From Haliclona indistincta (lineage: Eukaryota; Porifera; Demospongiae; Haplosclerida; Chalinidae): a stretch of 64,000 bases of DNA. Positions 53,890 to 64,000 of the stretch are shown piece by piece. Location of the stretch: positions 7,187,754 through 7,251,753 of the forward strand of contig OZ024792.1 of assembly GCA_964017065.1 (NCBI GenBank), given 5' to 3'. Position numbers and translations under genes: made by a program. The stretch's first letter is position 1; each line of letters opens with the position of its first letter. Below the pieces are notes generated by a model. It searched no databases and was not told where the DNA came from. It saw only the letters and a program-made list of their open reading frames with translations.

Positions 53890-54900
53890 TCAGTTGACTC
53901 CAGTTGGGTATGAAGCTTGCGTTGCTATTCCACACTTATTATCTCCGCGCTTGATCTTGAAGAATCCCTTCTCGCCCCACCCAGTGCCCCAGCTGTTCTT
54001 GACAATCCAGTAGTCGCGTGTGAAGATATCGAGAAACTTCTCTGAACCATACCCGACAACAAGCACGCCATGATCGAGATGTGTTTGTGAGCAAAGGAAC
54101 CACGGATCGTAAATACCACTGTGATACAGCTGTAAGGTTATATGTGAGGCGTCCATACCAACAGAAATGGGTCCCACATTTGCAACAGCTTCTTTCAGAG
54201 CATTTTCGTCCTTGCTTGGTAAATCTTTGAATGAGGTATCTGAAGCGCCTACATTGCTCAAGTTGAATAGACATTTTTTACCGTTCTTAGCAGTATAAGG
54301 ATAGCTAGCCTCAGTGTCATCACCCTTCACTGATGCAATATACTTAAAGGCGTTCTCGGGCAGTCCTCCTTGACAACCATGGTTTCCAAAACTGCCAGAG
54401 CAGTCGACAAGCTGTTGCTCGGATAAAGAAACTAGATTTTTGGTCTTAATAGCATGCTGTCCCTCTAAGGAGCCAGTGGCTGAAAATGCCCAGCAAGATC
54501 CACAGCTGCCTTGGTTTTTCACTGGAGTGACGACGTTTTTGGTGCGCCAATCCACAGAGGCGGGAAGATCTTGTACGTTGAAATTCATGACACGATCGTT
54601 GCGGGGGCGGGAAGGATCGCGACGAAGAAGACCGTTCGTTCTTTGCTTAAATTCCGAATTTTCGAGATCGGCGAAGTGGTTCATAGCCAGTGTAAAACCA
54701 ATCTTGTCTGCTATTTTATTGTGTTCGTCCACGTAGGCCTTATGCGCCTCCCAGACAATGTGGCGATGCAGTTCTTCTTCAGCAGTCTCGTAAACCCGAC
54801 CGAAATCATGTTTCCACTGCTCCCACTCAGCGTCAAATCGAAAAGACTGCACAGTAGCGACAGCAGCCAAGGCTAGCAGCACACGGACTATAGCCTTCAT
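53890..54900 (-). CDS. CTSL: Cathepsin L-like cysteine protease 1
   Basis: Intronless, 336 residues. Signal peptide [19 protein letters not shown], then an I29 propeptide with the ERFNIN pattern ([20 protein letters not shown]) and the mature peptidase C1A domain starting near LPASVDWR. Catalytic Cys in [10 protein letters not shown], His in [11 protein letters not shown], Asn in [13 protein letters not shown]. Acts in lysosomes or is secreted, by family. The frame is open 17 codons further upstream, but the internal Met begins a perfect signal peptide. Tandem with cathepsin 2. Confidence 0.95.
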   Translation of the reverse strand: MKAIVRVLLALAAVATVQSFRFDAEWEQWKHDFGRVYETAEEELHRHIVWEAHKAYVDEHNKIADKIGFTLAMNHFADLENSEFKQRTNGLLRRDPSRPRNDRVMNFNVQDLPASVDWRTKNVVTPVKNQGSCGSCWAFSATGSLEGQHAIKTKNLVSLSEQQLVDCSGSFGNHGCQGGLPENAFKYIASVKGDDTEASYPYTAKNGKKCLFNLSNVGASDTSFKDLPSKDENALKEAVANVGPISVGMDASHITLQLYHSGIYDPWFLCSQTHLDHGVLVVGYGSEKFLDIFTRDYWIVKNSWGTGWGEKGFFKIKRGDNKCGIATQASYPTGVN

Positions 54901-55126
54901 CTTGGTTCCTGTGATCTTGTCTGGCTTCAAATATTTGTTGTCACATGTCAAGAATCACGTGTTAATGTGGTTAACGCTAACCGACGCATCAAACCGCCTG
55001 TTGTTCAAAAATAATTTTGGTAAGCTTAGTATAAATATTACACACATGATAATTTCACAGCTAATCATATCACCATAAAATACTGAATACTGATGACATC
55101 ACATGTGTTTTTTAGTGTCACTGTAC

Positions 55127-56104
55127 TTAGTTGACACCAGCCGGGTAAGAGGCTTGGGTGGCGATTCCACACCTGTTCTTTCCACGTCGCAGCTTGAAGT
55201 AGCCTTCCATTCCCCAAACGGTTCCCCAGCTGTTCTTGACCCACCAGTAGTCTTTGTCGTCGGTGCCGTATCCAACAGCAAGCACGCCGTGGTCGAGCTT
55301 TGTCTGAGAGCACAGGAGCCAAGGGTCGTAGATTCCACTGTGGTACAGTTGGAAGCTCGTGTGAGATGCATCCATGGCGACTGATATAGGACCAACGTTG
55401 GCTACAGCTTCTTGCAGAGCATCCTCGCTCTTTGAGGGGATGTCTGTGTATGCCGAATCGCCAACAACTGCATTACTGGCATCGTACGCGCATTTGCCGT
55501 TTTTAGCTTTGTAGGGGTAGCTCGACTCCGTATCATCCTTTACTGTTTCGAGGTACTTGTATGCATAATCCATAAGACCGCCCTGGCATCCATGGTTACC
55601 AAATGAAGTGGAACAGTCCACTAGCTGTTGCTCAGAAAGCGAAACGAGTTTTTGGGTTTTCAAAGCATGCTGTCCTTCAAGACATCCAGTAGTAGAGAAC
55701 GACCAGCAAGATCCGCACTGTCCCTGGTTTTTCACTGGTGTCACGACTCCCTTTTGGCGCCAGTCTACGCTGGCGGGAAGATCCTTCACGGTGAAGTTTG
55801 CACGACGAACATTCGGCGAAACGTAGTTTGCATCACGTGGAAGAAGTCCGTTGTAAATCTGGCGAAACTCGGAGTTTGCCATGTCAGCGAACTCATTCAT
55901 AGCTAGAGTAAATCCGAATGTCTTCGAGTTCTCGTTATGGTTGTCGACGTACTCTTTGTGTGACTCCCAGATTACGTGACGGTGCAGTTCTTCCTCGTCG
56001 GTCGCATAGTTGCGTCCATGCTCTTTCTTCCACATTTCCCATTCTGCTGTGTACTGAAATGCAGTGGCTGCGGCCACGAGAGTGAGAACAAGGAAGGCTT
56101 TCAT
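55127..56104 (-). CDS. CTSL: Cathepsin L-like cysteine protease 2
   Basis: Intronless, 325 residues. Signal peptide [16 protein letters not shown]29 propeptide ([20 protein letters not shown]), mature enzyme from [11 protein letters not shown] with Cys in [10 protein letters not shown], His in [11 protein letters not shown] and Asn in [13 protein letters not shown]. About 226 bp separate the two genes, which arose by tandem duplication. Cathepsin L is the family from which sponge silicateins derive; here the active-site residue is Cys, not Ser, so both are true cathepsins. Confidence 0.95.
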   Translation of the reverse strand: MKAFLVLTLVAAATAFQYTAEWEMWKKEHGRNYATDEEELHRHVIWESHKEYVDNHNENSKTFGFTLAMNEFADMANSEFRQIYNGLLPRDANYVSPNVRRANFTVKDLPASVDWRQKGVVTPVKNQGQCGSCWSFSTTGCLEGQHALKTQKLVSLSEQQLVDCSTSFGNHGCQGGLMDYAYKYLETVKDDTESSYPYKAKNGKCAYDASNAVVGDSAYTDIPSKSEDALQEAVANVGPISVAMDASHTSFQLYHSGIYDPWLLCSQTKLDHGVLAVGYGTDDKDYWWVKNSWGTVWGMEGYFKLRRGKNRCGIATQASYPAGVN

Positions 56105-56337
56105 CGTGTAGACGTGATAACTATCTCCCGCTAACGAGTGAAAATGCACGAATGAAATCGTCTGATGATTTTAACTCATCATGTGACTAAATTTTGTGCG
56201 CTTGCGCCAATTCCCGCCCACGCGGCACGGCCGGCGAATATGAATGGGTGTGTACAGTCAGCACTCTCAGCTCAGTCAGCACTCTCAGTAAGCAGCAGTC
56301 AGCAGCAAAGACTAAGCATCTTCAGCCCTCTCTGATC

Positions 56338-56995
56338 ATGGCCTCCAAAGAAGCCCTCAAGTTTGTCGTTTTCTTGGGCACTGTACGTGAGGGAAACTAC
56401 GGTTCTCGTGCAGCTAAGTTTATGGTTCGCAAGTTGGAAGAGAAAGGATTTAGTGTCACGCTTTTAGGTATTAATTGTAATATAAAACACTTTCAATAAC
56501 GATTTTCTTTTCAATTTCTTTACAGATCCAGACAAATTAGATTTTCCTCTCCTCAAAAAGCCCCTTCATTTTTACAAAGACCGTTCTGAAGCTCCTAAAA
56601 TGTTCCAAGACACAGTAAAGATCATTGAAGCGGCTGATGCTTATGTTACTCTGACAGCTGAGTACAACCACAGCATGCCTCCAGCACTGACCAACATGAT
56701 TGACCACTTTCCCATCAGCTCTTACAAGTTTCGTCCAGCAGGCATAGTGTGCTACTCAGCTGGTTCTTTCGGTGGAGTTCGTGCCGCTATGCAAGCTAGA
56801 ATGCTTCACGGAGAAATCGGAACTCCGACGGTCCAGAGCTTGTTTGCTATTCCTCAGATACAGCATGCTCTATCACCTGAAGGTGAACCCCTCAACGAGC
56901 ACATGGATAAAGGCGCTGACAAGCTAATCACAGAACTGTCTTGGTATGCACAAGCCCTGAAAAATCATCGAGACACAGTTGGCATCCCAAAATAA
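56338..56995 (+). CDS. NAD(P)H-dependent FMN reductase-like flavoprotein
   Basis: Two exons, 56338-56467 and 56526-56995, giving 199 residues. Flavodoxin-like FMN_red fold: FLGTVREGNYGSRAAKFM (phosphate-binding loop), TAEYNHSMPPALTNMIDHF (isoalloxazine-binding loop), SAGSFGGVRAAMQARM (third loop). Family members reduce FMN, quinones or azo compounds with NAD(P)H in the cytosol. The intron splits codon Asp44. The membrane-protein gene downstream converges on it. Confidence 0.9.
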
Positions 56996-57265
56996 TCACC
57001 GATGCTGCAGTATAGAAGTCATATAATTTTTAGCAGCCTCTTCTAGCAATAGACATATTATGTTAAATTGTTATTAGATTACTATACAGTGTGCACTAAT
57101 GGTACTTGATAGCAACATGCCAATTCTACTAGACAACAAAAATCGATTAACTACATGTCATGGTGGGTTTCGTACCAGTTGGGGGTGCTCACCCTCTGTT
57201 GACTCATTCTTGAGCACTCTGATCATAAACAACCACTCACAATCTTGGTTGTGTGGCGTACCAGT

Positions 57266-57299
57266 TAGCCTAGTACCTCGGCGCATAGGTACTAGGCTA
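57266..57299. mobile_element. 34-bp foldback insertion
   Basis: TAGCCTAGTACC...GGTACTAGGCTA, absent from the duplicate copy. Flanked by near-identical 10-bp repeats GCGTACCAGT / GCGTTGCAGT. The ends resemble the TAGCCTCG family at 6696 and 60038. Confidence 0.7.
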
Positions 57300-57457
57300 G
57301 CGTTGCAGTTTATTGAACGAATAATTATTTTGATCGCAACTTTCTGGATGAAGAAGATTAATACCTGTTTAATGACTAGTGATGATTTTTAAAAGATATG
57401 CGAGAAGTGGTATTGTGAGTGGAATTATGATAGTTCAGTTGTGTATGCGTTACATTA

Positions 57458-58196
57458 CTAAGCCGAAAACTGGAGAAGATGAATCTTTTCGTTGCTGTTG
57501 TTGACATCAAGTTTGGTTTTCTCATCTGTTTTCTGCTCATAGATACAACACACAGCGTTCAATGTCAGCACAACCTAGAATCACAACAAAACATCGTTTG
57601 CATATAAACAATAATATTATTATTATTGACAAGTAGATCTTACATGGCATACGATGGTGATTCCAGTTCCAGTCAAGCTGATTACTGAAAATGTATCGAG
57701 ATGGAAAGGAGGATAGAGAAAGGCTTTGACCAGGATATAGCACACACTCAGTGTAGCTATAAACAGGAAACTGCTATTGAAGACTCCGATCTGTAGCAAA
57801 ATTATTAAGGCAACGCTACATGTAAACAGTACTGCTTGACTGTATCAGATAGATTATCTGTGTTTAGTGCGGCGGGTAAATGGATACAAAACACTTGTTC
57901 CACGAATGCATAGACTTATCCATGCACATGAACGGACAGATGCTGGGGAGTAAGATCAAGACAGCTAGGATCTGGAACCCTGTAGTCAAGTACAGCGGGA
58001 TCACAGGAAGCACCGATGAAATAGGAGCTCCATTCCTAAATGTAAAATAGTAATCATGACGAATTAGCTACTATGATTGATCATACCTAACGAATTCCGT
58101 TGTAGTAAAGGAGAGTCCAATGGCTGTTACTACCCAGCCAACTAGCTCGGCGACCACGACTCCGAACAAAAAAAATTTCTTGCACAAAGCACTCAT
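57458..58196 (-). CDS. Small four-pass membrane protein, copy 1
   Basis: Exons, minus strand: 58087-58196, 57888-58035, 57644-57790, 57458-57574; all in phase, 173 residues. Four hydrophobic segments fit transmembrane helices: FFLFGVVVAELVGWVVTAIG, YLTTGFQILAVLILLPSICP, FLFIATLSVCYILVKAFLYP, VISLTGTGITIVCHVVLTLN. The N-terminus is short and the tail is polar and charged (EQKTDEKTKLD). The architecture is tetraspan/MARVEL-like, but I recognise no diagnostic motif, so no function is assigned. It is real: the second copy at 61198-61914 keeps every splice site and the whole frame with mostly conservative substitutions. Confidence 0.8.
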
Positions 58197-58701
58197 GATC
58201 GAGCTCTGAATCGATAAGTAGAAGCAATCGAAGACTGGATTTTATCTCCCGCCACACGACTTGGTTGGTTTTATATTCCCCCCAGCTATGTAAGCAACCG
58301 CACGTACATACCTCCATTAATTTAACCGCAAGCATGCCCCCCCTCGGCCCCATAGATTTCGTTTTCAAAAGTAGATTCGTAAACATACAATAGAAAATAT
58401 TCCAGCTTGGAATACACATGCTGCAACAATAGCCACTAGCAATAATAATCATCATTTGAACTGTGTGAAGTGTCTTTGTGTCCTCAATGCATGCAAAACA
58501 GTTATGATGGGCAAAGCACTTTGTACTTGTGCTTAAGCACAATCCTTGGAAGTACTTGTACTGTACTCAAGCACTTTCAAAGTGCTTCGCCCTATCTCTG
58601 ACGGACATAGTCTTTGCCTCATGCTCTGAGCTGGGACGACACTCAGGGCATGACTTAACTGACAACATAACTTTACTGAAGTACTACGTATATGCATTGA
58701 C

Positions 58702-58743
58702 CGCAGTGACTATTTTTACGGTACCGTAAAAATAGTCACTGCG
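58702..58743. repeat. 42-bp perfect palindrome
   Basis: CGCAGTGACTATTTTTACGG and its complement with no spacer (GGTACC at the centre). Probably a solo pair of transposon ends or a tiny foldback. Confidence 0.85.
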
Positions 58744-58789
58744 TAAGTCGATTCAGTCCCAAAGCTATTGTGGTTATATGTTAGTACTA

Positions 58790-59340
58790 CATGTACAGTA
58801 TATGGATGTGAAACATGATTGCTGGACTCCTCTACCATTCAGCTACTAGAGCGTTTTCAACTGGAAATTGGGAGGAGAATTTTAAAATTGCCTAAATGGT
58901 TTTCTGGCACAGTGATCAGGATATGCCTCTCCTTGCCCTCAATTGTGTATTGTATTTTTTTTGCGCAAGGTCAAATACCTATCCAAATTATTGGTTGGTG
59001 ACAGCAAATCAATCAGCTCAAGAGTGTTTGTTTCTGCCAGTATTGCCGACCTGTCGATGTTTCTTTAATACAGCAGTGCAAGATGCTAGAATCTATCATC
59101 GGGGTTTCACTTGTAAATCAGTGTCTACACTCACCTGATGACGCTCTTGATCTAATATCCACAGGTAAGACTGACATTCTGCGTCAAGATGAATGCAACC
59201 TGATGTTGAATGGACAACCTGATGTTGAATCATCCAGCAAACCTCGTTGCTCGTATTGCTGATTCTGTCTCCTGGCGTAAACTCTGAGATATAGTGCTCT
59301 ATCGTGGCCCTAGAGGCACAGAACAATTACAATGAATTAT
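58790..59340 (+). pseudogene. Possible retrotransposon ORF2 relic
   Basis: A short frame with LLERFQLEIGRRILKLPKWFSG resembles the region after the reverse transcriptase domain of non-LTR elements; stops and frameshifts follow. Weakly supported. Confidence 0.4.
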
Positions 59341-59669
59341 ATTTCACTTAGCTCGGCACACATATGCCAACTTCTGCTGCAATCTATGTAACCATCCAGT
59401 ACACTCATCATGGTTGTTTCATCTCTGCTCCGAACATACAGTCACCATTAATTCTACAGTCTCCATTAACTCTATAAACCATGGTGTAGAAGACATACTC
59501 AGACTACTCATCAGTGAGAGTGATGATTTGTTTAAGATTGAATTTCCTTAACTCTGCCTTATATTCATATCTTATAACTTTAAATAGTCAATTATCTGTA
59601 CTATGCTCATACCCTCTGGGTCCTTGCAATAATAACCTTTGAGCTCCCGCGGCGCGGCCTGCTAATATA
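59341..59669. other. Intergenic, no gene seen
   Basis: Unique-looking sequence before the second duplication copy, with no coding frame of note. Confidence 0.4.
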
Positions 59670-60037
59670 ATATGAATGGGTGTGTACAGTCAGCACTCTC
59701 AGTCAACAAAGACTAAAGCATCTCCAGCACTCTCTGATCATGGCCTCCAAAGAAGCCCTCAGGTTTGTCATTTTCTTGGGCACTTTACGTGAGGGAAACT
59801 ACGGTTCTCGTGCAGCTAAATTTATGGTTCGCAAGCTGGAAGAGAAAGGATTTAGTGTCATGCTTTTAGGTATTATATAAACACTTTCAATAATGATTGT
59901 GCTAATTTTCTTTACAGATCCAGAAAAATTAGATTTTCCTCTCCTCAAAAAGCCCCTTCATTTTTACAAAGATCGTTCTGAAGCTCCTAAAATGTTCCAA
60001 GACACAGTAAAGATCATTGAAGCAGCTGATGCTTATT

Positions 60038-60083
60038 TAGCCTCGTCCCCAGTCCCTCAAAGGAGGGACTGGGGACGAGGCTA
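60038..60083. mobile_element. 46-bp foldback MITE, 9-bp target duplication
   Basis: TAGCCTCGTCCCCAGTCCCT and its complement with a 6-bp centre, flanked by ATGCTTATT on both sides (60029-60037 and 60084-60092). Copy 1 of the gene has a single ATGCTTATG here, showing the empty site. The same terminal sequence and duplication length occur in the 417-bp element at 6696-7112. Confidence 0.9.
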
Positions 60084-60105
60084 ATGCTTATTTTACTCTG
60101 ACAGC

Positions 60106-60284
60106 TGATTGCAGCAAACTTGACTCTCAGTTTTGACAAACAGACTACAAGGACTCATATTTGTGGTCAACACCACACCTCTCTCTGTGCATATGCTAGT
60201 ATAGGGAGAGGTGTGGTGTTGACCACAAATTAACAGTCCTTGTAGTCTGTTTGTCAAAACTGAGAGTCAAGTTTGCTGCAATCA
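60106..60284. mobile_element. Hairpin element, ~175 bp
   Basis: Long inverted arms (TGATTGCAGCAAACTTGACT and complement; about 75 bp per arm, with one small interruption). Absent from copy 1 of the duplication. The target duplication is unclear. Confidence 0.8.
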
Positions 60285-60931
60285 ACTGTACAACCACAGC
60301 ATGCCTCCAGCATAGCACTGACCAACATGATTGACCACTTTCCCATCAGCTCTTACAAGTATCGTCCTGCAGGCATAGTGTGCTACTCAGCTGGTTCTTT
60401 TGGTGGAGTTCGTGCCGCTATGCAAGCTAGAATGCTTCACGGAGAAATTGGAACTCCGACGGTCCAGAGCTTGTTTGCTATTCCTCAGATACAGCATGCT
60501 CTATCACCTGAAGGTGAACCCCTCAACGAGCACATGGATAAAGGCGCTGACAAGCTAATCACAGAGCTGTCTTGGTATGCACAAGCCCTGAAAAATCATC
60601 GAGACACAGTCGGCATCCCAAAATAATCACCGATGCTGCAGTATAGAAGTCGTATAATTTTAGCAGCCTCTTCTCAGCAATAGACAGATATTACATTGTT
60701 ATTAGATTACTACACTAGCCACAATGATACTTGATAGTGACATACTAGACAACAAAAATTGATTAACTACATATCATGGTGGGTTTCGTACCATAGGGGT
60801 ACTCACCCTCTGTTGATTTAGTCTTGATCATAAACAACCGTTCATGATCTTGGTTGTGTGGCATTGCAGTACTAGCTCTATATTGAACGAATAATTTGAT
60901 CGCTTTCTGGAGGAAGAAGATTAAGTAATAT

Positions 60932-61102
60932 TTAGACCATACTGCGTGACTTTCGACCAATCTTTGTTACTTTGTTTACCTAAAAGTGTGCATTAATAAA
61001 GTGCGTGTTAATAAAAGTGTACCTAAGTGTGCATGCATTAAGCTATTTAATGCACACTTTTTGAGCAATTTAATTGGTCAAAAGTCACGTGGTATGGTCT
61101 AA
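60932..61102. mobile_element. MITE in the duplication, absent from copy 1
   Basis: Ends TTAGACCATACTGCGTGACT / AAGTCACGTGGTATGGTCTA are imperfect inverted repeats; AT-rich inside with GTGTGCATTAA-type subrepeats. Confidence 0.75.
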
Positions 61103-61197
61103 TGCCTGTTTAATGACTAGTGATGATTTAAAAAGATATGCGAGAAATGGTATTGTGAGTGGAATTATGATAGTTCTGCTGTGCATGTGTTACATTA

Positions 61198-61914
61198 CTA
61201 AGCCGAAAACTGGAGAAGATGAATCTTTTCGTTGCTGTTGTTGTCATCAAGTTTGGTTTTCTCATCCGTTGTCTGTTCATAGATACAACACACAGCGTTC
61301 AATGTTAGCACAACCTAGAATCATAACATATAAACAATATTATTATTAATGACAACTAGATCTTACATGGCATACGATGGTGATTCCAGTTCCAGTCAAG
61401 CTAATTACTGAAAATGTATCGAGATGGAAAGGAGGATAGAGAAAGGCTTTGACCAGGATATAGCACACACTCAGTGTAGCAATAAACAGGAAACAGCTAT
61501 TGAAGACTCCGATCTGTAGCAAATTATTAAGGCAACATTACATGTAAACAGTACTGCTTGACTGTATCAGATTATCTGTGTTTAGTGCGGCGGGTAAACG
61601 GATACAAAACACTTGTTCCACGAGTGCATAGACCTATCCAAACACATTAACGGACAGATGCTGGGGAGTAAGACCAAGACAGCTAGGATCTGGACCCCTG
61701 TAGTCAGGTACAGCGGGATCACAGGAAGCACCGATGAAATAGGAGCTCCATTCCTAAATGTAAAATAGTAATCATGACGAATTAGCTACTATGATTGATC
61801 ATACCTAACGAATTCCATTGTAGTAAAGGAGAGTCCAATGGTCGTTACTACCCAGCCAACTAGCTCGGCGACCACGACTCCGATCAAGAAAAATTTATTG
61901 CACAAAGCACTCAT
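61198..61914 (-). CDS. Small four-pass membrane protein, copy 2
   Basis: Exons, minus strand: 61805-61914, 61606-61753, 61367-61513, 61198-61314, with exactly the same exon lengths as copy 1 (110, 148, 147, 117) and 173 residues. Differences include K6N, F11I, A25T, T33M and, in exon 2, FMCMDKS to LMCLDRS. The frame and all splice sites are conserved although the linked FMN reductase is broken, which suggests the protein is under selection. Function unknown. Confidence 0.8.
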
Positions 61915-62142
61915 GATCGAGCTCTGAATCGATAAGTAGAAGCAATCGATGACTGGATTTTATCTCCCGCCACACGACTAGGTTGGCTTTATATTCACCC
62001 CAGCTATGTAAGCAACCGCACGTACATACCTCCATTAACCGCAAGTATGCCCCATACAGTCGAGCCTCCAATCAGAGATATAGTATCAGAGATACTAGAG
62101 GAAGTGATCGATTAACGGACACCATGAATAATCGGACGCCGT

Positions 62143-63079
62143 TGTAACGGAGATATGTGTTCCCCCTGATTTTCTGTTCCCCCGAACAGATATCTCCAGC
62201 CACGCCCCCGGAGATATGTGTTCCCCCTGATGAATTAAAACGCAGTGTTATCTGTTCCCAGCAAATTAGCACACGCGCGCGAATTGCTCGTCTCACAAAC
62301 AATCTGGTATGCTATTTTATCAGGACAAGTGTAGTTCTCTTCCTCCATCGATATGGCCATTGCACTGAGGAATTGCAAGTATACCTAGTCTGAATAATAA
62401 ATTTTATAGCCAGATGAGATCAATCTACACATGCATGACTACTTGTCAACTCTGCAAATACGCAGTCAAGGGTGACGTCACTTGTCAGCACATTTGCTCG
62501 ACTGCTACTACTACTGCAAAAGACATTCTCTGCAACGAAATAAGATTTACATTATAGCTATGTTTATTTTAAAACTTTAACTATTTATTATGACTATATT
62601 TTTAATAGGCAATGATTACCTTGATCATCAGAGCCGCATACACCTCCATGATTAGAGATATCTATACTGCTTGAAACAGCCGCTCTGCATGCATTAATAA
62701 ACTAATTGAGGTAATACATGCACAAGATCGATCAGCAGTCACTAGTGCAAGTGAGACCACTGTCAGAGGGCATCACAAAGCTACCAGCCTACCATTGAAA
62801 GCCAAAATGCTCTAGATCACTATACTATAGTTTAGGGCAGTCATATTCGCCGTGCAATCGAAGTCTCTCCTGTGTGTAGTCTACGATGAGCTAGTACTCA
62901 CGCATGAATACGCGCGCGAGCGAGTGGGAAACACATATCATCGGGGAAACACATATCCGCGTGAGGGGGAACAGATATCACTGCTAGTTCATCAGGGGGA
63001 ACACATATCTCTGAGGGCGTGGCTGGAGATATCTGTTCGGGGGAACAGAAAATCAGGGGGAACACATATCTCCGTTACA
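62143..63079. mobile_element. Nested inverted-repeat element, ~940 bp
   Basis: Ends TGTAACGGAGATATGTGTTC / GAACACATATCTCCGTTACA, with arms of about 90 bp or more containing CCCCCTGATTTTCTGTTCCC. It splits the left repeat of the outer element, with CCGT on both sides. Non-coding. Confidence 0.8.
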
Positions 63080-63220
63080 CCGTCACAACTTTTTCGCAAG
63101 ATGAAGCGAACGGCTATAAGTTTATAACTATTCTTGCAGCTTTGAAGCTGGGACTCCCCTGTACATATTTACACTATTATAACAACTGGTTGTTTGCCCA
63201 TAACTATAACTAGTATGACT

Positions 63221-63382
63221 GTGTTTAGTGATCGTATGTTGTTTCAGGTGTCATATAGCTACATGTATAGCATACTGAGAATTGAAATGCATTCGGTTAT
63301 TTACCATTTGACGTTGAGTAGCACACCTGGGAAGCTCATTGAGCGAATTAACACCTGAAACAACATACGATCACTAAACACA
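63221..63382. mobile_element. Short inverted-repeat element inside the outer transposon
   Basis: GTTTAGTGATCGTATGTTGT...ACAACATACGATCACTAAAC, with CAGGTGT/ACACCTG continuing the arms. Non-coding. Confidence 0.75.
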
Positions 63383-64000
63383 ATCATACTAAAAATCTTA
63401 TTTCCTGTTTATTTCTGTAACTTTACTTTTTTATCTCCACACATCTTACATTAGCTTTTAGCTATCATGTGTGCGTATTGTATTAAAAAATACTATTTAT
63501 AGTTATGGGCCTACTTCGTCGTTGATGCCCATCCCAGCGAGCGTTGCAATTTAGATCGTATTTTGGATGTCCGATTATTGAGGGCGTTACCTGTAGGATA
63601 TGACTAGTCGCTGCAAGCTTGTACTCAGTCAGTTGCTGTTGCCCATATCTGTTTTTAAGTTTTAACTAATTGTCTGAGTGTAGACAGCGTTTGTCGAAAA
63701 TACATTATGGCCGTCCGATCATTGTCTAGTCCGATATTGTTCATTATGCAGGCCTTACTATTAAACGCAAAAACAACCAGTTGTTATAATAGTGTAAATT
63801 TGTACAGGGGAGGCCCAGCTTCACAGCAGCAAGAATAACCGTTCGCTTCATCTTGCGAAAAAGTTGTGACGGCGTCCGATTATTCATGGTGTCCGTTAAC
63901 CCTTTAATTACTAAATTATTTTGCATATTCACAGGACCAAATTTTTAATTCAATAGAAAAAAAAAAGAATTTTAAATAAGGCAAGGAAAATTTAATTTTG

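Larger units (their letters stand above)
56220..58320. repeat. Segmental duplication, copy 1
   Basis: Matches 59670-62045 throughout (5' untranslated region, both genes, introns and flanks), apart from insertions. Copy 1 has a 34-bp foldback at 57266; copy 2 has three insertions. Confidence 0.9.
59740..60626 (+). pseudogene. FMN reductase copy 2, broken by insertions
   Basis: Exon 1 (59740-59869) and the splice sites are intact. Exon 2 (59918-60626) is interrupted after DAYL by a 46-bp foldback (60038-60083), a 173- to 179-bp hairpin element (about 60106-60284) and a 5-bp insertion (near 60311) relative to copy 1. The C-terminal 100 codons remain almost identical to copy 1, so inactivation is recent. 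Confidence 0.9.
59670..62045. repeat. Segmental duplication, copy 2
   Basis: Second copy of 56220-58320, longer because of the insertions at 60038-60083, about 60106-60284 and about 60932-61102. Confidence 0.9.
62113..63898. mobile_element. Inverted-repeat DNA transposon relic, possibly pogo/Tigger-like
   Basis: Left end TAACGGACACCATGAATAAT and right end its complement. The terminal repeat continues (CACAACTTTTTCGCAAGATG, then a region to AACAACTGGTTG) at 63080-63200 and, inverted, 63765-63868. Another element (62143-63079) has therefore inserted inside the left repeat. No transposase frame remains. The pogo/Tigger assignment rests only on the style of the end sequence. Confidence 0.65.

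Noticed and set aside
1..64000. CRISPR arrays, bacterial operons or a prophage
   Set aside because: Spliced genes, poly(A)-tailed retrotransposon and animal protein families show a eukaryotic genome; no direct-repeat/spacer array is present.

Overview
The window looks like a compact animal genome, most likely a demosponge. Genes have short GT-AG introns (some about 55 bp), intergenic distances are small, and miniature transposons are everywhere. The genes are animal families: TRIM-NHL, ORC3, TEP1, PMS1, a myotubularin-related pseudophosphatase and sponge-like cathepsin L. The organism is inferred from this content only. Gene models were spliced by eye and checked for reading-phase continuity.

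Layout. (1) 1-6,000: two intact TRIM-NHL genes on the minus strand, with relics of NHL repeats and of the last ORC3 exon between them. (2) 6,000-9,480: no host gene; palindromic MITEs, a Mutator-like MITE, a 13-bp tandem repeat and a 275-bp foldback. (3) 9,492-17,796: a complete 8.3-kb KDZ/Zisupton-type DNA transposon with 76-bp perfect terminal inverted repeats and a 7-bp target duplication. It carries two convergent multi-exon genes: a DDE transposase (880 aa) and a homeodomain/Ulp1-protease/PHD protein (663 aa). (4) 17,800-29,300: a satellite-like region of ~500-bp repeats and 'CTCGGCGCATGCGCGAG' palindromes, split by a full-length non-LTR retrotransposon. Its two ORFs share a frame and are separated by one UGA inside a UGA-CUAG readthrough context.

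(5) 29,300-48,400: a genome-maintenance cluster. ORC3 (22 exons, minus strand) spans 33,436-45,742, and its 8.8-kb intron 8 contains the whole intronless TEP1 coding region on the opposite strand. ORC3 is head-to-head with PMS1, with 85 bp between start codons. A tandem duplication left a 5'-truncated second ORC3 copy and a third TRIM-NHL copy. That TRIM copy is cut at one end by the duplication breakpoint and broken in its RING by a 312-bp MITE. (6) 48,400-56,200: an inactive MTMR10/11/12-like gene and two intronless cathepsin L genes.

(7) 56,200-62,050: a ~2-kb tandem duplication of a divergent/convergent unit, an FMN reductase (plus) and a small four-pass membrane protein (minus, four exons). 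The membrane protein is intact in both copies; the second FMN reductase is destroyed by two foldback insertions and a 5-bp insertion. (8) 62,050-64,000: nested inverted-repeat transposons with no host gene seen.

The most notable items are the two-gene KDZ transposon, the UGA-CUAG retrotransposon junction, and TEP1 nested inside ORC3.
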